64,000 nt of DNA from Erythrobacter sp. ANT-B3C2 (GTDB taxonomy: Bacteria > Pseudomonadota > Alphaproteobacteria > Sphingomonadales > Sphingomonadaceae), in the NCBI GenBank assembly GCA_001683845.1, contig LXQI01000008.1, forward strand, positions 175,322 to 239,321. Reading direction: 5' to 3'. The translations under genes were made by a program, and so were the position numbers. The first letter of the stretch is position 1. Every line of letters begins with the position of its first letter. The notes beneath the pieces were generated by a model, which did no database searches, was not told where the DNA came from, and saw only the letters and a list, made by a program, of their open reading frames with translations. Positions 25,488-34,530 of this stretch are shown here, in pieces.

Positions 25488-25724
25488 ATGACCACCGAGC
25501 TTCTGATCGCCGCCAGTGCCCTCCTGGGCCTGGTGGTGGTGGCGCTGGCGGGTTTGCGCGGCTGGCAGGGCTGGCTGGCGCTCAAGACCCGCGAGCTGGA
25601 AACCCGCCGCGGCCCGCCCGAGATCGAGGGCGGCGCCCGCGAAGGCGCGGCCCGGATCGAGATCGCCGATCTCAAGGAACGCATTCGCCGGCTGGAGGCG
25701 ATCGCCAACGGGGTGGATTTGTAG
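25488..25724 (+). CDS. Small membrane-anchored coiled-coil protein, psp operon paralog 4
   Basis: 78 residues: helix LLIAASALLGLVVVALAGLRGW, then a charged helix ending LKERIRRLEAIANGVDL. The C-terminus is a shortened version of the shared motif (L-E-x-I in place of LERIVTD). Last clear member of the psp operon; sufE follows 24 bases later and may be cotranscribed. Confidence 0.75.
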   Translation: MTTELLIAASALLGLVVVALAGLRGWQGWLALKTRELETRRGPPEIEGGAREGAARIEIADLKERIRRLEAIANGVDL

Positions 25725-25748
25725 CGTGCCGTCACTAGATGGCGCCTC

Positions 25749-26156
25749 ATGCGCCCACTCGACGATATCACCGAGGAATACACTTTCCTCGAAGGCGACG
25801 AACGCTATCGCCTGCTGATCGAACTGGGCCGCGATCTGGCCCCGATGCCCCCCGCTCTCAAGACCGATGCGACGCTGGTGCGGGGCTGTTCCGCCAGCGT
25901 GTGGGTCTATCCCACCGGCGATGCAAAGGCGTTGCATTTCCTCGCCGACAGCAACGCGGCCATCACCAAGGGCATCGTCGCGCTGGTGATCGCCACCGTG
26001 CAGGATCGGCCGGCCGGGGCGGTGGCGCAGATGGACATCGCCGCCGCACTGGCCCCGTTCGACCTGAAAAACCAGCTCAGCTCCAGCCGCACCCAAGGCG
26101 TGCCCAACATGATCGGCCTGGTGCAGGAGCATGCCCGGCGCATCGCCGCCGGCTGA
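25749..26156 (+). CDS. sufE: SufE family sulfur acceptor
   Basis: Accepts persulfide sulfur from a SufS-type desulfurase for Fe-S cluster building. 135 residues with the active Cys in LVRGCSASVWV (Cys47) and the family end SSRTQGVPNMIGLVQEHARR. Length is typical. No sufBCDS is nearby. Confidence 0.92.
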   Translation: MRPLDDITEEYTFLEGDERYRLLIELGRDLAPMPPALKTDATLVRGCSASVWVYPTGDAKALHFLADSNAAITKGIVALVIATVQDRPAGAVAQMDIAAALAPFDLKNQLSSSRTQGVPNMIGLVQEHARRIAAG

Positions 26157-26182
26157 GACGTTCCGCTCCCGCGAAACGCCGC

Positions 26183-26770
26183 CTAGATGCCGATGCCGTC
26201 TTCCGGCTCGACGACCATCGCGCGGCCAGAGCGCACCTCGTGTTCGCCTTCGCCCTGCCCCCTGCTCGGCCGCACCTGCGCGAGCCCCGCCGCATGCTGG
26301 CGGCGCAGTTCCGCCTTCAGCCGAGCAGGGTCTTCGGGGAGGATGAAGCCGAAGCTCACCCCGCCTTCCTTGCCGATGGTCGCATGGTGCAGCTTGTGCG
26401 CCTGCACCAGCCGCTTGGCATAGCCGCTTTTGGGCACCCAGCGGAAATAGCGCTGGTGAATCAGCCCGTCGTGGATCGCCGTGTAGATGATGCCGTAGAT
26501 CAGAATGCCGAAGCCGATCCATGTGGCCGGCCACCAGCCGTTTTCGCCCATCACCAACGTCGAGCCGACCGCGAACATGGTCATGCTCGCCCCTGCACCG
26601 ACCAAGCCGAACAGGTCGTTCTTCTCCAGCACCTTGTCGTGCGGCTCGTGATGGTCGCGGTGCCAGGCCCAGCCAAAGCCGTGCATGATGTGCTTGTGGC
26701 TCGCCCAGGCGACCCATTCCATCGCCGCCACGGTGGCGAGCACGATCAGCAGCGGCAGCAACCAGTCCAT
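26183..26770 (-). CDS. crtZ: Beta-carotene hydroxylase
   Basis: Di-iron membrane hydroxylase turning beta-carotene into zeaxanthin. 195 residues with all His clusters: [24 protein letters not shown] and HKLHHA, and helices such as [19 protein letters not shown]. The ATG at 26768-26770 gives the normal start; the C-terminal 25 residues are charged and variable. Predicts yellow-orange pigmentation; other crt genes are not in the window. Confidence 0.93.
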   Translation of the reverse strand: MDWLLPLLIVLATVAAMEWVAWASHKHIMHGFGWAWHRDHHEPHDKVLEKNDLFGLVGAGASMTMFAVGSTLVMGENGWWPATWIGFGILIYGIIYTAIHDGLIHQRYFRWVPKSGYAKRLVQAHKLHHATIGKEGGVSFGFILPEDPARLKAELRRQHAAGLAQVRPSRGQGEGEHEVRSGRAMVVEPEDGIGI

Positions 26771-26874
26771 GCCCACCAAATAGGCGCTTAAGGGCGCGAA
26801 AGACAGCCCCCAGCTTGCCTGCTGCCCTGCGTTGGCGCCTTGCCTTGTGGGCCTTGCCGCGCCATCTGCCCCTG

Positions 26875-28308
26875 ATGGCCAGTCGACCGCGCACACTTTA
26901 CGAAAAGATCTGGGACGCTCATGTGGTGGAGCGGCGGGACGATGGCACCTGCCTGATCTTCATCGACCGGCATCTGGTGCACGAGGTCACCAGCCCGCAG
27001 GCGTTCGAGGGCTTACGGGTCGCTGGCCGCGCCGTGCGCCGTCCCGAACTGACGCTGGCCGTGCCCGATCACAATCTGCCGACCACCGCCCGCGCCGACT
27101 CGTTCGGGCTGCCGCTGCCGATCGCGGATGCGCAAAGCGCCCAGCAGCTCGCCGCGCTTGAACGCAACGTGGCCGAATTCGGCATCCGCTATTTTCACGC
27201 CAATGCGCTGGAGCAGGGCATCGTCCACGTGGTGGGCCCTGAACAGGGCTTCTCGCTGCCGGGCACGACCATCGTCTGCGGCGATTCGCACACCAGCGCG
27301 CATGGCGGGGTGGGCGCGCTCGCCTTCGGTATCGGCACCAGCGAGGTCGAGCATGTGCTGGCCACGCAGACGCTGCTGCTGACGCCTTCGCACACGATGG
27401 AAGTGCGCGTGGAGGGCGCACTCGGCCCCGGCGTCACGCCCAAGGATTTGATCCTGCACATCATCGGCCGCATCGGCACCGCCGGCGGCACCGGCCATGT
27501 GATCGAGTTCCGCGGGCCGGTGTTCCAGGCAATGAGTGTGGAAGCGCGGCTCACCGTGTGCAACATGAGTATCGAGGGCGGCGCGCGCGCGGGCCTCGTC
27601 GCGCCGGACGAGACCACCTTCGCCTATCTCAAGGGCCGCCCGCTTGCGCCCCGCGGTGAGGAATGGGAGCAGGCCGTCGCCTACTGGCGCACGCTGCACA
27701 CGGACGAGGGCGCCGCCTTCGACCGCTCGGTGGTGATCGACGCCGCCACGATCGAGCCGACCGTCACCTGGGGCACCAGCCCGGAAGACACCGCGCCGAT
27801 CGGCGGCACCGTGCCCGATCCGGCCAGCTTCGCCGACCCTTCCAAGCAGGAGGCCGCGCGCAAGAGCCTCGACTACATGGGCCTCACCCCCGGCCAGCGC
27901 CTTTCCGAGGTGGAGGTGCAGAACATCTTCATCGGCAGCTGCACCAACAGCCGAATCGAGGATCTGCGCGCCGCCGCCGCGGTGCTGAAGGGCCGGCACA
28001 AGGCGGCGGGCGTGAAATGGGCAATCGTCGTGCCCGGCTCGGGGCTGGTCAAGGCGCAGGCTGAGGCCGAGGGGCTGGACCGTATCTTCACCGAAGCCGG
28101 CCTGGAATGGCGCGAGCCCGGCTGCTCGGCGTGCCTCGGCATGAACCCGGACAAAGTGCCCTCCGGAGAGCGCTGCGCCAGCACCTCCAACCGCAATTTC
28201 GTCGGCCGCCAGGGCCCGGGCTCCCGCACCCACCTCGTCAGCCCCGCCATGGCCGCCGCCGCCGCGGTGACAGGGCGGCTGACCGACGTGCGCGAGTTGA
28301 TGGACTGA
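26875..28308 (+). CDS. leuC: 3-isopropylmalate dehydratase large subunit
   Basis: Aconitase-family subunit carrying the 4Fe-4S cluster of leucine synthesis. 477 residues beginning [18 protein letters not shown]; cluster Cys in [12 protein letters not shown] and in [31 protein letters not shown] is also typical. Its partner leuD lies about 750 bases downstream, with two small genes in between. Confidence 0.97.
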   Translation: MASRPRTLYEKIWDAHVVERRDDGTCLIFIDRHLVHEVTSPQAFEGLRVAGRAVRRPELTLAVPDHNLPTTARADSFGLPLPIADAQSAQQLAALERNVAEFGIRYFHANALEQGIVHVVGPEQGFSLPGTTIVCGDSHTSAHGGVGALAFGIGTSEVEHVLATQTLLLTPSHTMEVRVEGALGPGVTPKDLILHIIGRIGTAGGTGHVIEFRGPVFQAMSVEARLTVCNMSIEGGARAGLVAPDETTFAYLKGRPLAPRGEEWEQAVAYWRTLHTDEGAAFDRSVVIDAATIEPTVTWGTSPEDTAPIGGTVPDPASFADPSKQEAARKSLDYMGLTPGQRLSEVEVQNIFIGSCTNSRIEDLRAAAAVLKGRHKAAGVKWAIVVPGSGLVKAQAEAEGLDRIFTEAGLEWREPGCSACLGMNPDKVPSGERCASTSNRNFVGRQGPGSRTHLVSPAMAAAAAVTGRLTDVRELMD

Positions 28309-28346
28309 ACGAGGCTGGGGGCCGCCCGCCGAGCAATCCCCGCCTG

Positions 28347-28859
28347 ATGGCCACGCCCCTGCCTTCCGGCGAGCGGAAATCCTCCTTCCCCCCGGCTGTC
28401 GCGCCGAACACCCGCGTGCTGATCCTCGGCAGCCTGCCCGGCGAGCGATCGCTGGCCGAGCAGCGCTATTACGCCCATCCGCAGAACCGCTTCTGGCATC
28501 TCGCCGGCACATTGATCGGACGCGATCTGGCGCCGCTCGCCTATGAGGAGCGGCTCGCGGCGCTGCTCGCGGCCGGCGTGGGGCTATGGGACGTGGTCGC
28601 CTCAGCCACCCGCAGCGGCAGCCTCGATGCGGCGATCCGCGCGCCCGAGCACAATTCGCTGGCCGCGCTGGCCGCCTCCCTGCCGGGCTTGCGCGCGGTC
28701 GGCTTCAATGGCGCTACGGCTGCACGAATCGGTATGCCTCAGCTCGACGGCACGCGGCTGGCGGTGATCCCGCTACCCTCCTCCAGCCCGGCCTTCGCCG
28801 CGATGAAATTGGCCGAAAAGGAGCGCCGCTGGTGCGAGCTGGCGCAATTTCTGGCGTAA
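28347..28859 (+). CDS. DNA-deoxyinosine glycosylase (MUG/UDG superfamily)
   Basis: Base-excision repair enzyme removing hypoxanthine or mismatched uracil. 170 residues with motif RVLILGSLPGERSLAEQRYY, AHPQNRFWHL and the C-terminal loop LPSSSPAFA, matching the TIGR04274-type glycosylases. The ATG at 28347 is the natural start; it lies 38 bases after leuC. Confidence 0.85.
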   Translation: MATPLPSGERKSSFPPAVAPNTRVLILGSLPGERSLAEQRYYAHPQNRFWHLAGTLIGRDLAPLAYEERLAALLAAGVGLWDVVASATRSGSLDAAIRAPEHNSLAALAASLPGLRAVGFNGATAARIGMPQLDGTRLAVIPLPSSSPAFAAMKLAEKERRWCELAQFLA

Positions 28860-28897
28860 GTCTTGCCACCTTTTGCGTGCGAGCGCATTGGTTCGCC

Positions 28898-29062
28898 ATG
28901 AGCAAAGACAACAAGGGCAACGGCGGCAAGGCCGCGTTCGCAGGTGCGGTGGGGTCGGCGGCGTTGGCCGCCGCGCTGCTGTACGCTAATCGCCGCAAGG
29001 AGCGCAAAGAGCAGCGCAAGAACTACACCACGCCGCTCAGCGTTCCGCCCGAGACCGATTGA
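28898..29062 (+). CDS. 54-aa single-helix membrane protein before leuD
   Basis: Function unknown. [20 protein letters not shown] and then a membrane helix [16 protein letters not shown], followed by a very basic stretch [12 protein letters not shown] and a short tail. Its stop overlaps the leuD start by one base (TGATG), which argues that it is translated. Confidence 0.65.
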   Translation: MSKDNKGNGGKAAFAGAVGSAALAAALLYANRRKERKEQRKNYTTPLSVPPETD

Positions 29063-29670
29063 TGGATCCGGTCCGCGTGGTGGAGGGCCGGGCGATTCCG
29101 TTCGGCCGCAAGAATGTCGATACCGATCTGATCATCCCCGCCCGCTGGCTGAAGACCATTAGCCGCGAAGGGCTGGGCGCAGGCGCCTTCGAGACCGTCC
29201 GCGCCGAGCCGGGCAATCTGTTCGACCAGCCCGAGTTCGCCGGCGCGCCGATCCTGATCGCGGGCGACAATTTCGGTTGCGGATCGAGCCGCGAGCACGC
29301 CGCCTGGGCGTTGCTCGATACCGGCATCCGCGCCGTGATTGCGCCCAGCTTCTCCGATATCTTTGCCGGCAACGCGTTCAAGAACGGGATCCTCACGGTG
29401 GCCCTGCCGCAGGATGCGGTGGACCGGCTGATGGCGGTCGCCGCGAGCGACCCGATCAGCATCGATCTGGAACACCAGACGGTCACCACCCCGTTCCAGG
29501 ATCGCTTCACCTTCACCATCGATCCGTTCCGCCGGCATTGCCTGCTCGAAGGGCTGGACGAGGTGGGGCTGACACTGGCGCGCGGCGACGCAATTGCTGC
29601 CTACGAGCAGCGGCTCTCCGTCCAGCAGCCGTGGGTCGCCCGGGGCACAGGCTCCGGGCTTGCCGCCTGA
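29062..29670 (+). CDS. leuD: 3-isopropylmalate dehydratase small subunit
   Basis: Swivel-domain subunit joining LeuC to isomerise isopropylmalate. 202 residues with [32 protein letters not shown] and [18 protein letters not shown]. The ATG at 29062-29064 follows the stop of the 54-aa protein. Confidence 0.97.
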   Translation: MDPVRVVEGRAIPFGRKNVDTDLIIPARWLKTISREGLGAGAFETVRAEPGNLFDQPEFAGAPILIAGDNFGCGSSREHAAWALLDTGIRAVIAPSFSDIFAGNAFKNGILTVALPQDAVDRLMAVAASDPISIDLEHQTVTTPFQDRFTFTIDPFRRHCLLEGLDEVGLTLARGDAIAAYEQRLSVQQPWVARGTGSGLAA

Positions 29671-29717
29671 CCGGCGCAGGTTTATCCTCTTCAGTACATT
29701 TTCGAGAGGGCCGGATC

Positions 29718-30041
29718 ATGGTTGATTTTAACGATCGCATGCGGGGCGAAGAAGCCAAGTTTGCCATGGACGAGGAGACCGCCTTCCGCGTCGCCGCGCG
29801 GCGCAACCGGCTGCTGGGCGAATGGGCAGCCGGGCTGATGCAGCTCACCCCCGAGGAGACCGAAGCCTACAAGAAGGCGGTGGTGCAGGCCGATTTCGAG
29901 GAAGCGGGTGACGAGGACGTAATCCGCAAGGTGCTGGGCGATCTCGTCGCCGCCGGTCATGACATGGACGAGGCCGCGGTGCGCGCGATGCTGGAAGAGA
30001 AGAACGTCGAGGCTCGGCGCCAGCTGATGAGCCAGTCTTGA
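29718..30041 (+). CDS. DUF1476 protein (F1-ATPase inhibitor zeta subunit family)
   Basis: Four-helix protein whose Paracoccus relative, the zeta subunit, blocks ATP hydrolysis by F1-ATPase. 107 residues starting MVDFNDRMRGEEAKFAMDEE, the conserved inhibitory N-terminus, followed by FRVAARRNRLLGEWAAGLM. Restricted to alphaproteobacteria, which supports the taxonomy. Confidence 0.9.
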   Translation: MVDFNDRMRGEEAKFAMDEETAFRVAARRNRLLGEWAAGLMQLTPEETEAYKKAVVQADFEEAGDEDVIRKVLGDLVAAGHDMDEAAVRAMLEEKNVEARRQLMSQS

Positions 30042-30060
30042 CCGCCCGGGGCCGCTCCTG

Positions 30061-30294
30061 ATGGCGATGGCCGCCGCCCAATTGGAGGCGCTGATCCGCG
30101 CCGCCCTGCCCGATGCCGAGGTGGTGATCGAGGATCTGCGGGGCGATGGCGACCATTATCGCGCCCGCGTCTCCTCCGCCGCCTTTGCCGGCAAGAGCCG
30201 GGTGCAGCAGCACAAGCTGGTCTATGATGCGCTGGGCGGGCGCATGGGCGGTGAGCTGCATGCCTTGCAAGTGGTGACTTCGGTCCCCAACTGA
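30061..30294 (+). CDS. bolA: BolA family protein
   Basis: Partner of monothiol glutaredoxin in iron-sulfur and iron sensing. 77 residues with VVIEDLRGDGDHYRARVSS and RVQQHKLVYDALGGRM, the BolA/class II KH-like fold with the conserved C-terminal His. It lies directly upstream of grxD (31-base gap), a classic pair. Confidence 0.92.
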   Translation: MAMAAAQLEALIRAALPDAEVVIEDLRGDGDHYRARVSSAAFAGKSRVQQHKLVYDALGGRMGGELHALQVVTSVPN

Positions 30295-30325
30295 TCAACT
30301 CCCATTTTATTGACGGGTCTTGTAA

Positions 30326-30655
30326 ATGTCCGACGCCAATGCCCGAATTTCGCAGATCGTGTCCGACCACGATGTGGTGCTGTTCATGAAGGGCACGCCG
30401 CTGTTCCCGCAGTGCGGTTTCTCCAGCCACGCGGTGGCAATCCTCGATCATTGCGGCGTCGCCTACGATTCGATCGACGTGCTGCAGGACATGGAAGTGC
30501 GTCAGGGCATCAAGGCGTTCTCCGACTGGCCGACGATTCCCCAGCTCTACGTCAAGGGCGAGTTCGTAGGCGGCAGCGACATCATGACCGAGATGTACGA
30601 GGCTGGCGAGTTGCAGCAGATGTTGGCCGAAAAGCAGGTCACGCGGGCGGAGTAA
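30326..30655 (+). CDS. grxD: Monothiol glutaredoxin, Grx4 family
   Basis: Fe-S carrier. 109 residues with the CGFS site ([10 protein letters not shown], Cys30), cis-Pro WPTIPQLYV and the glutathione-binding [15 protein letters not shown]. Works with BolA as a 2Fe-2S complex. Convergent with the following large gene, which ends 39 bases away. Confidence 0.96.
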   Translation: MSDANARISQIVSDHDVVLFMKGTPLFPQCGFSSHAVAILDHCGVAYDSIDVLQDMEVRQGIKAFSDWPTIPQLYVKGEFVGGSDIMTEMYEAGELQQMLAEKQVTRAE

Positions 30656-30693
30656 CCGAGCCGCTGGTGCGGCGGATTGGGTCCCTGCTCGCC

Positions 30694-32427
30694 TCACATG
30701 CCGAACACCTTCATCCCGGCATCGACCATCCCCTCTAGGCCCGTCTTCACCTCGCCATTCCCGCGGCCGGCCAAGGGCGCTTCCTCGACGATCAGCACGC
30801 CCGCGCCTTCCTCGACCTGATCCTTGAGCAATTGCTCGCGGCCGAGGAAATAGGGACAGAAGGTCTCGTTGCGGGTGACCGAATAGGCCAGATCGGCGGA
30901 GAAACCGACCAACTGGTGCTGCCCGAACACCCGCCCACGTTCCGCCCGCTCCACGCGAACCCCGCGACCGCCCTTGATCACCAGCCGAGCCGGCCCGTGG
31001 AAGACGAAGTAGCGCAGCTGCAGCGTCAGCCAGGCGTTCAGCGAGAACAGCCGCCAGTGGCTGGAAACCCGCAGCGGCTGGTCGGTCGGCTGGACGACGG
31101 CCGCCAGCGCACGCGGCTGCAGCACGCAGGACCCGCCCTCCGGCAGTGTGAGGATCGTCACTTCGGCAAAGGGATCGCGCACGGCCGAAATGGTCGTCAC
31201 CTCGCCATCCCCACGGATGCGGGTGAGGAAGGTCAGGCCGGTGGCAAGGCTGGTGAGCGGATAGCGCCGGTGTAGGAAGAACTGCGTGTCCTTGGCGCCG
31301 GCATGGCTGGTGCTCTGCAGATAATCCTGCCGCACCAGTAGCTCCTCCCCGGCCGAGAGCCGCACAGCAACCGAGGTGGTCGAGCGCTCCGACAGCGGGA
31401 TGGCAACCCCGCCGCCACCCGGAACAGCGATACGGATCGCCGCCCGGCGCATCGCCGCAGGAGCGAGCACGTAATAGCAGAACAGGCGGACAAGATAGGG
31501 CGTGAGCACGATCACCAGGAGCACAATCGCCGCCGTCTTCAGCACCGAAGCGAGCTGGACCCGCTCCGCCCAGAGCCCCGCCTTGGCCCGTAATGAGCCA
31601 TTGGCCGCAGTGCGCTCCGCCGCGATCCGCCGATCGATCTCGCCGGTCACCGACCCGATCGTGCCCTCTGCCCAACCGCGCGACTGCCGATAGACGCGTT
31701 CGGCCTCGATGCGTTGTCGGTTCAAGCGCGCAACGGCGGCCCGCTCGGTCTGGAAGAGCGTCGTCAGGCGGTTAGCCTCGGCACACCGGCTTCGCTGTTC
31801 CTGCCTCAGTTCCAAGAGCCGGCCGCGCCGGTATAGGCCCAAGGTGCCGCGAACGAGCCAGCGCTCCTCGAATTCTTCCAGCCGGTCGCTTGCCAGCCGG
31901 CAACTAGCGCGCGCTCGCGCACTCTCTGGCTCAAGCTGCCTCGCCTGAGTCAATCGGCGCTGCAGTCCGGCGTTCAACGAAGCGAGGCTGGCGCCCTGTT
32001 CCAACCGATCCCGCGCGGCTCTCAGCCCGGCGATCTCCCGCTCTCGGATCGCAATCTCAACCTCGCGCTGGCGATCGGCGATGATCGCATCGGTGTCCAC
32101 TCGAACGATGCTGGCGGTCTGGGCGAAACCGCTGCGGCGCTGCGCAATCGCAGCCGCCCGAGCCTGCCGGGCAGTGGCAAGCGCCCGATTGATCTCCACG
32201 ATGCCGGCGGTCCTCGCCGCCTCCCCAGTAGCGGAGAGCCGGCGCGTGGCCTCGTCCTGCGCCGCCTCCACCTCCGCGCGAACGGCCTCGAGCCGCTCCG
32301 CCCGCTCCAGGTGAGCGCTGGGACCGGTCCACTCCGCCTTGATCCAGGGAACCAGGATGGTGGCGGCCAGGATCGCCAGAACGATCAGGACATAGAGCAG
32401 CGCCTTGCCACCGAGCCAGCCGAACAT
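30694..32427 (-). CDS. Large coiled-coil membrane protein of unknown function
   Basis: About 577 residues. Layout: N-terminal helix ALLYVLIVLAILAATILV, a coiled coil of roughly 250 residues rich in Arg, Ala and Glu (probably periplasmic), a second membrane helix TAAIVLLVIVLTPYLVRL near residue 320, and a cytosolic beta-rich domain of about 230 residues with LLVRQDYLQS, GGSCVLQPRALAA and RLVIKGGRGVRVERAERG. The last part faintly recalls AIM24/TIGR00266-like domains. The ATG at 32425-32427 was chosen; GTG at 32442 is possible. Confidence 0.75.
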   Translation of the reverse strand: MFGWLGGKALLYVLIVLAILAATILVPWIKAEWTGPSAHLERAERLEAVRAEVEAAQDEATRRLSATGEAARTAGIVEINRALATARQARAAAIAQRRSGFAQTASIVRVDTDAIIADRQREVEIAIREREIAGLRAARDRLEQGASLASLNAGLQRRLTQARQLEPESARARASCRLASDRLEEFEERWLVRGTLGLYRRGRLLELRQEQRSRCAEANRLTTLFQTERAAVARLNRQRIEAERVYRQSRGWAEGTIGSVTGEIDRRIAAERTAANGSLRAKAGLWAERVQLASVLKTAAIVLLVIVLTPYLVRLFCYYVLAPAAMRRAAIRIAVPGGGGVAIPLSERSTTSVAVRLSAGEELLVRQDYLQSTSHAGAKDTQFFLHRRYPLTSLATGLTFLTRIRGDGEVTTISAVRDPFAEVTILTLPEGGSCVLQPRALAAVVQPTDQPLRVSSHWRLFSLNAWLTLQLRYFVFHGPARLVIKGGRGVRVERAERGRVFGQHQLVGFSADLAYSVTRNETFCPYFLGREQLLKDQVEEGAGVLIVEEAPLAGRGNGEVKTGLEGMVDAGMKVFGM

Positions 32428-32665
32428 GCGCCTGATAGCCACTATGGATCGACCCCCGCACCGGTCCGCCAACCGGATCGATCATGGCGGGTAAGTGATT
32501 GCCCTTGAGGGGGCAAGTAGCGCAGAATGATTAGCGGATGCTCATCGGCCGCGGCTTCGTGCTTCGCCTGCGCTCGGTCGGGTGAGGGCTGCGCCGGTGC
32601 CCGTTTCTTGGCCACGCGCCCCCTCTGGGGCATAGACGTTTGCTCACGGGAGAGAGGCGCACGAG

Positions 32666-33538
32666 ATGGCAGGCTGGACGATCGGGGTTATCGGCGGCTC
32701 GGGCCTCTACGAAATTGCAGAACTCGAAGGCGCCGAATGGCGGACGGTGGGGAGCCCATTTGGTGAGCCCTCCGACCAGCTGTTGATCGGCCGCTTGGGC
32801 CGGGTGGAGCTGGTTTTCCTTCCCCGTCACGGGCGCGGGCATCGCCTCGCTCCGGGCCGAGTCAACGGGCGCGCGAACATCGATGCACTCAAGCGTGCCG
32901 GTTGTACCGACATTCTCGCCATCTCGTCGGTCGGCTCGCTGCGCGAGGAGCTGGAGCCGGGGCGTTTCGTCGCGATTGATCAATTCATAGACCGCACCTT
33001 CGCGCGGGAGAAAAGCTTCTTCGGCGAAGGGCTCGTGGCCCATGTCTCAATGGCCGAGCCCGTCTGCCAGCGCCTGTCCGCCTTCGCAGTGGCGGCGGCT
33101 CGAGAGGCAGGATCGCCGGTGGCCGAGGGGGCGACCTATCTGGCGATGGAAGGCCCGCAATTCTCAACCCGGGCCGAAAGCGCGCTCTACCGCCAGTGGG
33201 GCTGCGACGTGATCGGCATGACCGCGATGCCTGAAGCGAAGCTCGCGCGCGAGGCGGAGCTGCCCTACGCACTCATCGGCATGGTCACTGATTACGATTG
33301 CTGGCGCGCCGAGACGCCGGATGTCGAAGTGGCGCAGGTGATCGCGCAGCTCAAGGTCAATGCCAACGCAGCCCGCCGGCTGATTGCGGAGCTGGCGCGG
33401 CTGCTGCCCGCAGAGCGCACGCCTTCACCGATCGACCGCGCTCTCGATGCAGCGCTGCTGCACGATCCAGACAAGGTCGATCCAGCGCTGCTCAAGCCAC
33501 TCGAGGCGATCCTCGCCCGGCGGCTCGGCCGCAGCTGA
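32666..33538 (+). CDS. mtnP: S-methyl-5'-thioadenosine phosphorylase-type enzyme
   Basis: Phosphorolysis of methylthioadenosine or a related nucleoside. 290 residues with GVIGGSGLYEI, RHGRGHRLAPGRVNGRAN, YLAMEGPQFSTRAES, GMTAMPEAKLAREAELPYA and VTDYDCW; the D-Y-D adenine contact fits MTAP rather than inosine-type PNP. No other methionine-salvage gene is nearby. Its place beside radical SAM and TIGR04282/TIGR04283 genes suggests it may act on a modified adenosine made by that block. Confidence 0.88.
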   Translation: MAGWTIGVIGGSGLYEIAELEGAEWRTVGSPFGEPSDQLLIGRLGRVELVFLPRHGRGHRLAPGRVNGRANIDALKRAGCTDILAISSVGSLREELEPGRFVAIDQFIDRTFAREKSFFGEGLVAHVSMAEPVCQRLSAFAVAAAREAGSPVAEGATYLAMEGPQFSTRAESALYRQWGCDVIGMTAMPEAKLAREAELPYALIGMVTDYDCWRAETPDVEVAQVIAQLKVNANAARRLIAELARLLPAERTPSPIDRALDAALLHDPDKVDPALLKPLEAILARRLGRS

Positions 33539-33541
33539 CCG

Positions 33542-34522
33542 TCAGGCGCTGCAACTCGCCCCGCCGAGCACGCAGAAGCGCGCACAATGCGGATGGTTGA
33601 GGAGAACCGTCCGGCTCGCCTCTGCCAGCGTTTCGCCAAGATCGAATTGCGGATCGTAGGGGAGCAGGGTGCAGGCGGCGACGCGCGGATTGGGCTCCCC
33701 CTTCCGCTTCACCACCATGCGGCTGCTGGCGCACATGACCGAGGCGGGAGCGGTGCCGAGGATCGCCCAACAGCCTTCGCTGATCTCGGCGATGTCCGCG
33801 GCCACGTCCATTTCCGGGAAAAGTACCAGCCGCGCCGGGTCGACCGCATTCACCGGCACGCCCAGCTCCGCAAACAAGCGCTGATAGCCGGCTCGGGCCA
33901 CCGCCTCTTCTTCGCCCGGCAGCATCCGCCCGGCAACGGCCAGGCTGAAGCCATGGGCCGCGAGCCACTGCAGGCCCTCGGTCGCCTTGTCCCAGGTGCC
34001 TGTGCCGCGCTCCGCCTCGTGCACCTGGGCCATGTGGTGGTCGAGGCTGACCCGCAGCGTCAGCTGATCGCCATAGGCCGCTCGCAGATCGAGCAGCGCC
34101 GCCCCGAACCGCCGCATGGGACGCATCGCATTGGTGAGGACCAGCACCTCGAACCCGCGGCCCAACGCATCGGACAGGATCGAGACGATCTCGCGGTTCA
34201 TGAACGGCTCGCCTCCGGTGAGGCCGATCTCGCGCACCGGCAGGCGGTCGCGCTCGATCTCGTCGAGATAGTGCGCGACCTCCGCAGCGCTGATATACGC
34301 CAGCGCATCGTTGGTCGGCGAGCTCTCGATATAGCAGGTGGCGCAGGCGAGATTGCACAGCGTGCCGGTGTTGAACCACAAGGTGGTCAGCGCGCCGAGC
34401 GGCACTTTCGCGCGCGGTTCTCCCTTGGCGGTGCGGTCCGCATCTCGAAACTTCTCCGCATCGAGCGGTGCCGCATTCTCGCGGCGAAGGGGAGAAAGGA
34501 GGGGATCGGGGTAAGCAGCCAT
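33542..34522 (-). CDS. Radical SAM protein with Cys-rich C-terminus
   Basis: Radical SAM enzyme of unknown reaction. 326 residues; cluster motif CNLACATC in TLWFNTGTLCNLACATCYIE, then EIGLTGGEPFMNREI and LTNAMRPMRRFG. At the end are further Cys: VAACTLLPYDPQ and HCARFCVLGGASCSA, which could hold a second cluster. It sits eight bases downstream of the flavoprotein on the same strand and converges with the phosphorylase. Not clearly ArsS. Confidence 0.85.
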   Translation of the reverse strand: MAAYPDPLLSPLRRENAAPLDAEKFRDADRTAKGEPRAKVPLGALTTLWFNTGTLCNLACATCYIESSPTNDALAYISAAEVAHYLDEIERDRLPVREIGLTGGEPFMNREIVSILSDALGRGFEVLVLTNAMRPMRRFGAALLDLRAAYGDQLTLRVSLDHHMAQVHEAERGTGTWDKATEGLQWLAAHGFSLAVAGRMLPGEEEAVARAGYQRLFAELGVPVNAVDPARLVLFPEMDVAADIAEISEGCWAILGTAPASVMCASSRMVVKRKGEPNPRVAACTLLPYDPQFDLGETLAEASRTVLLNHPHCARFCVLGGASCSA

Positions 34523-34530
34523 GGCTTGAT

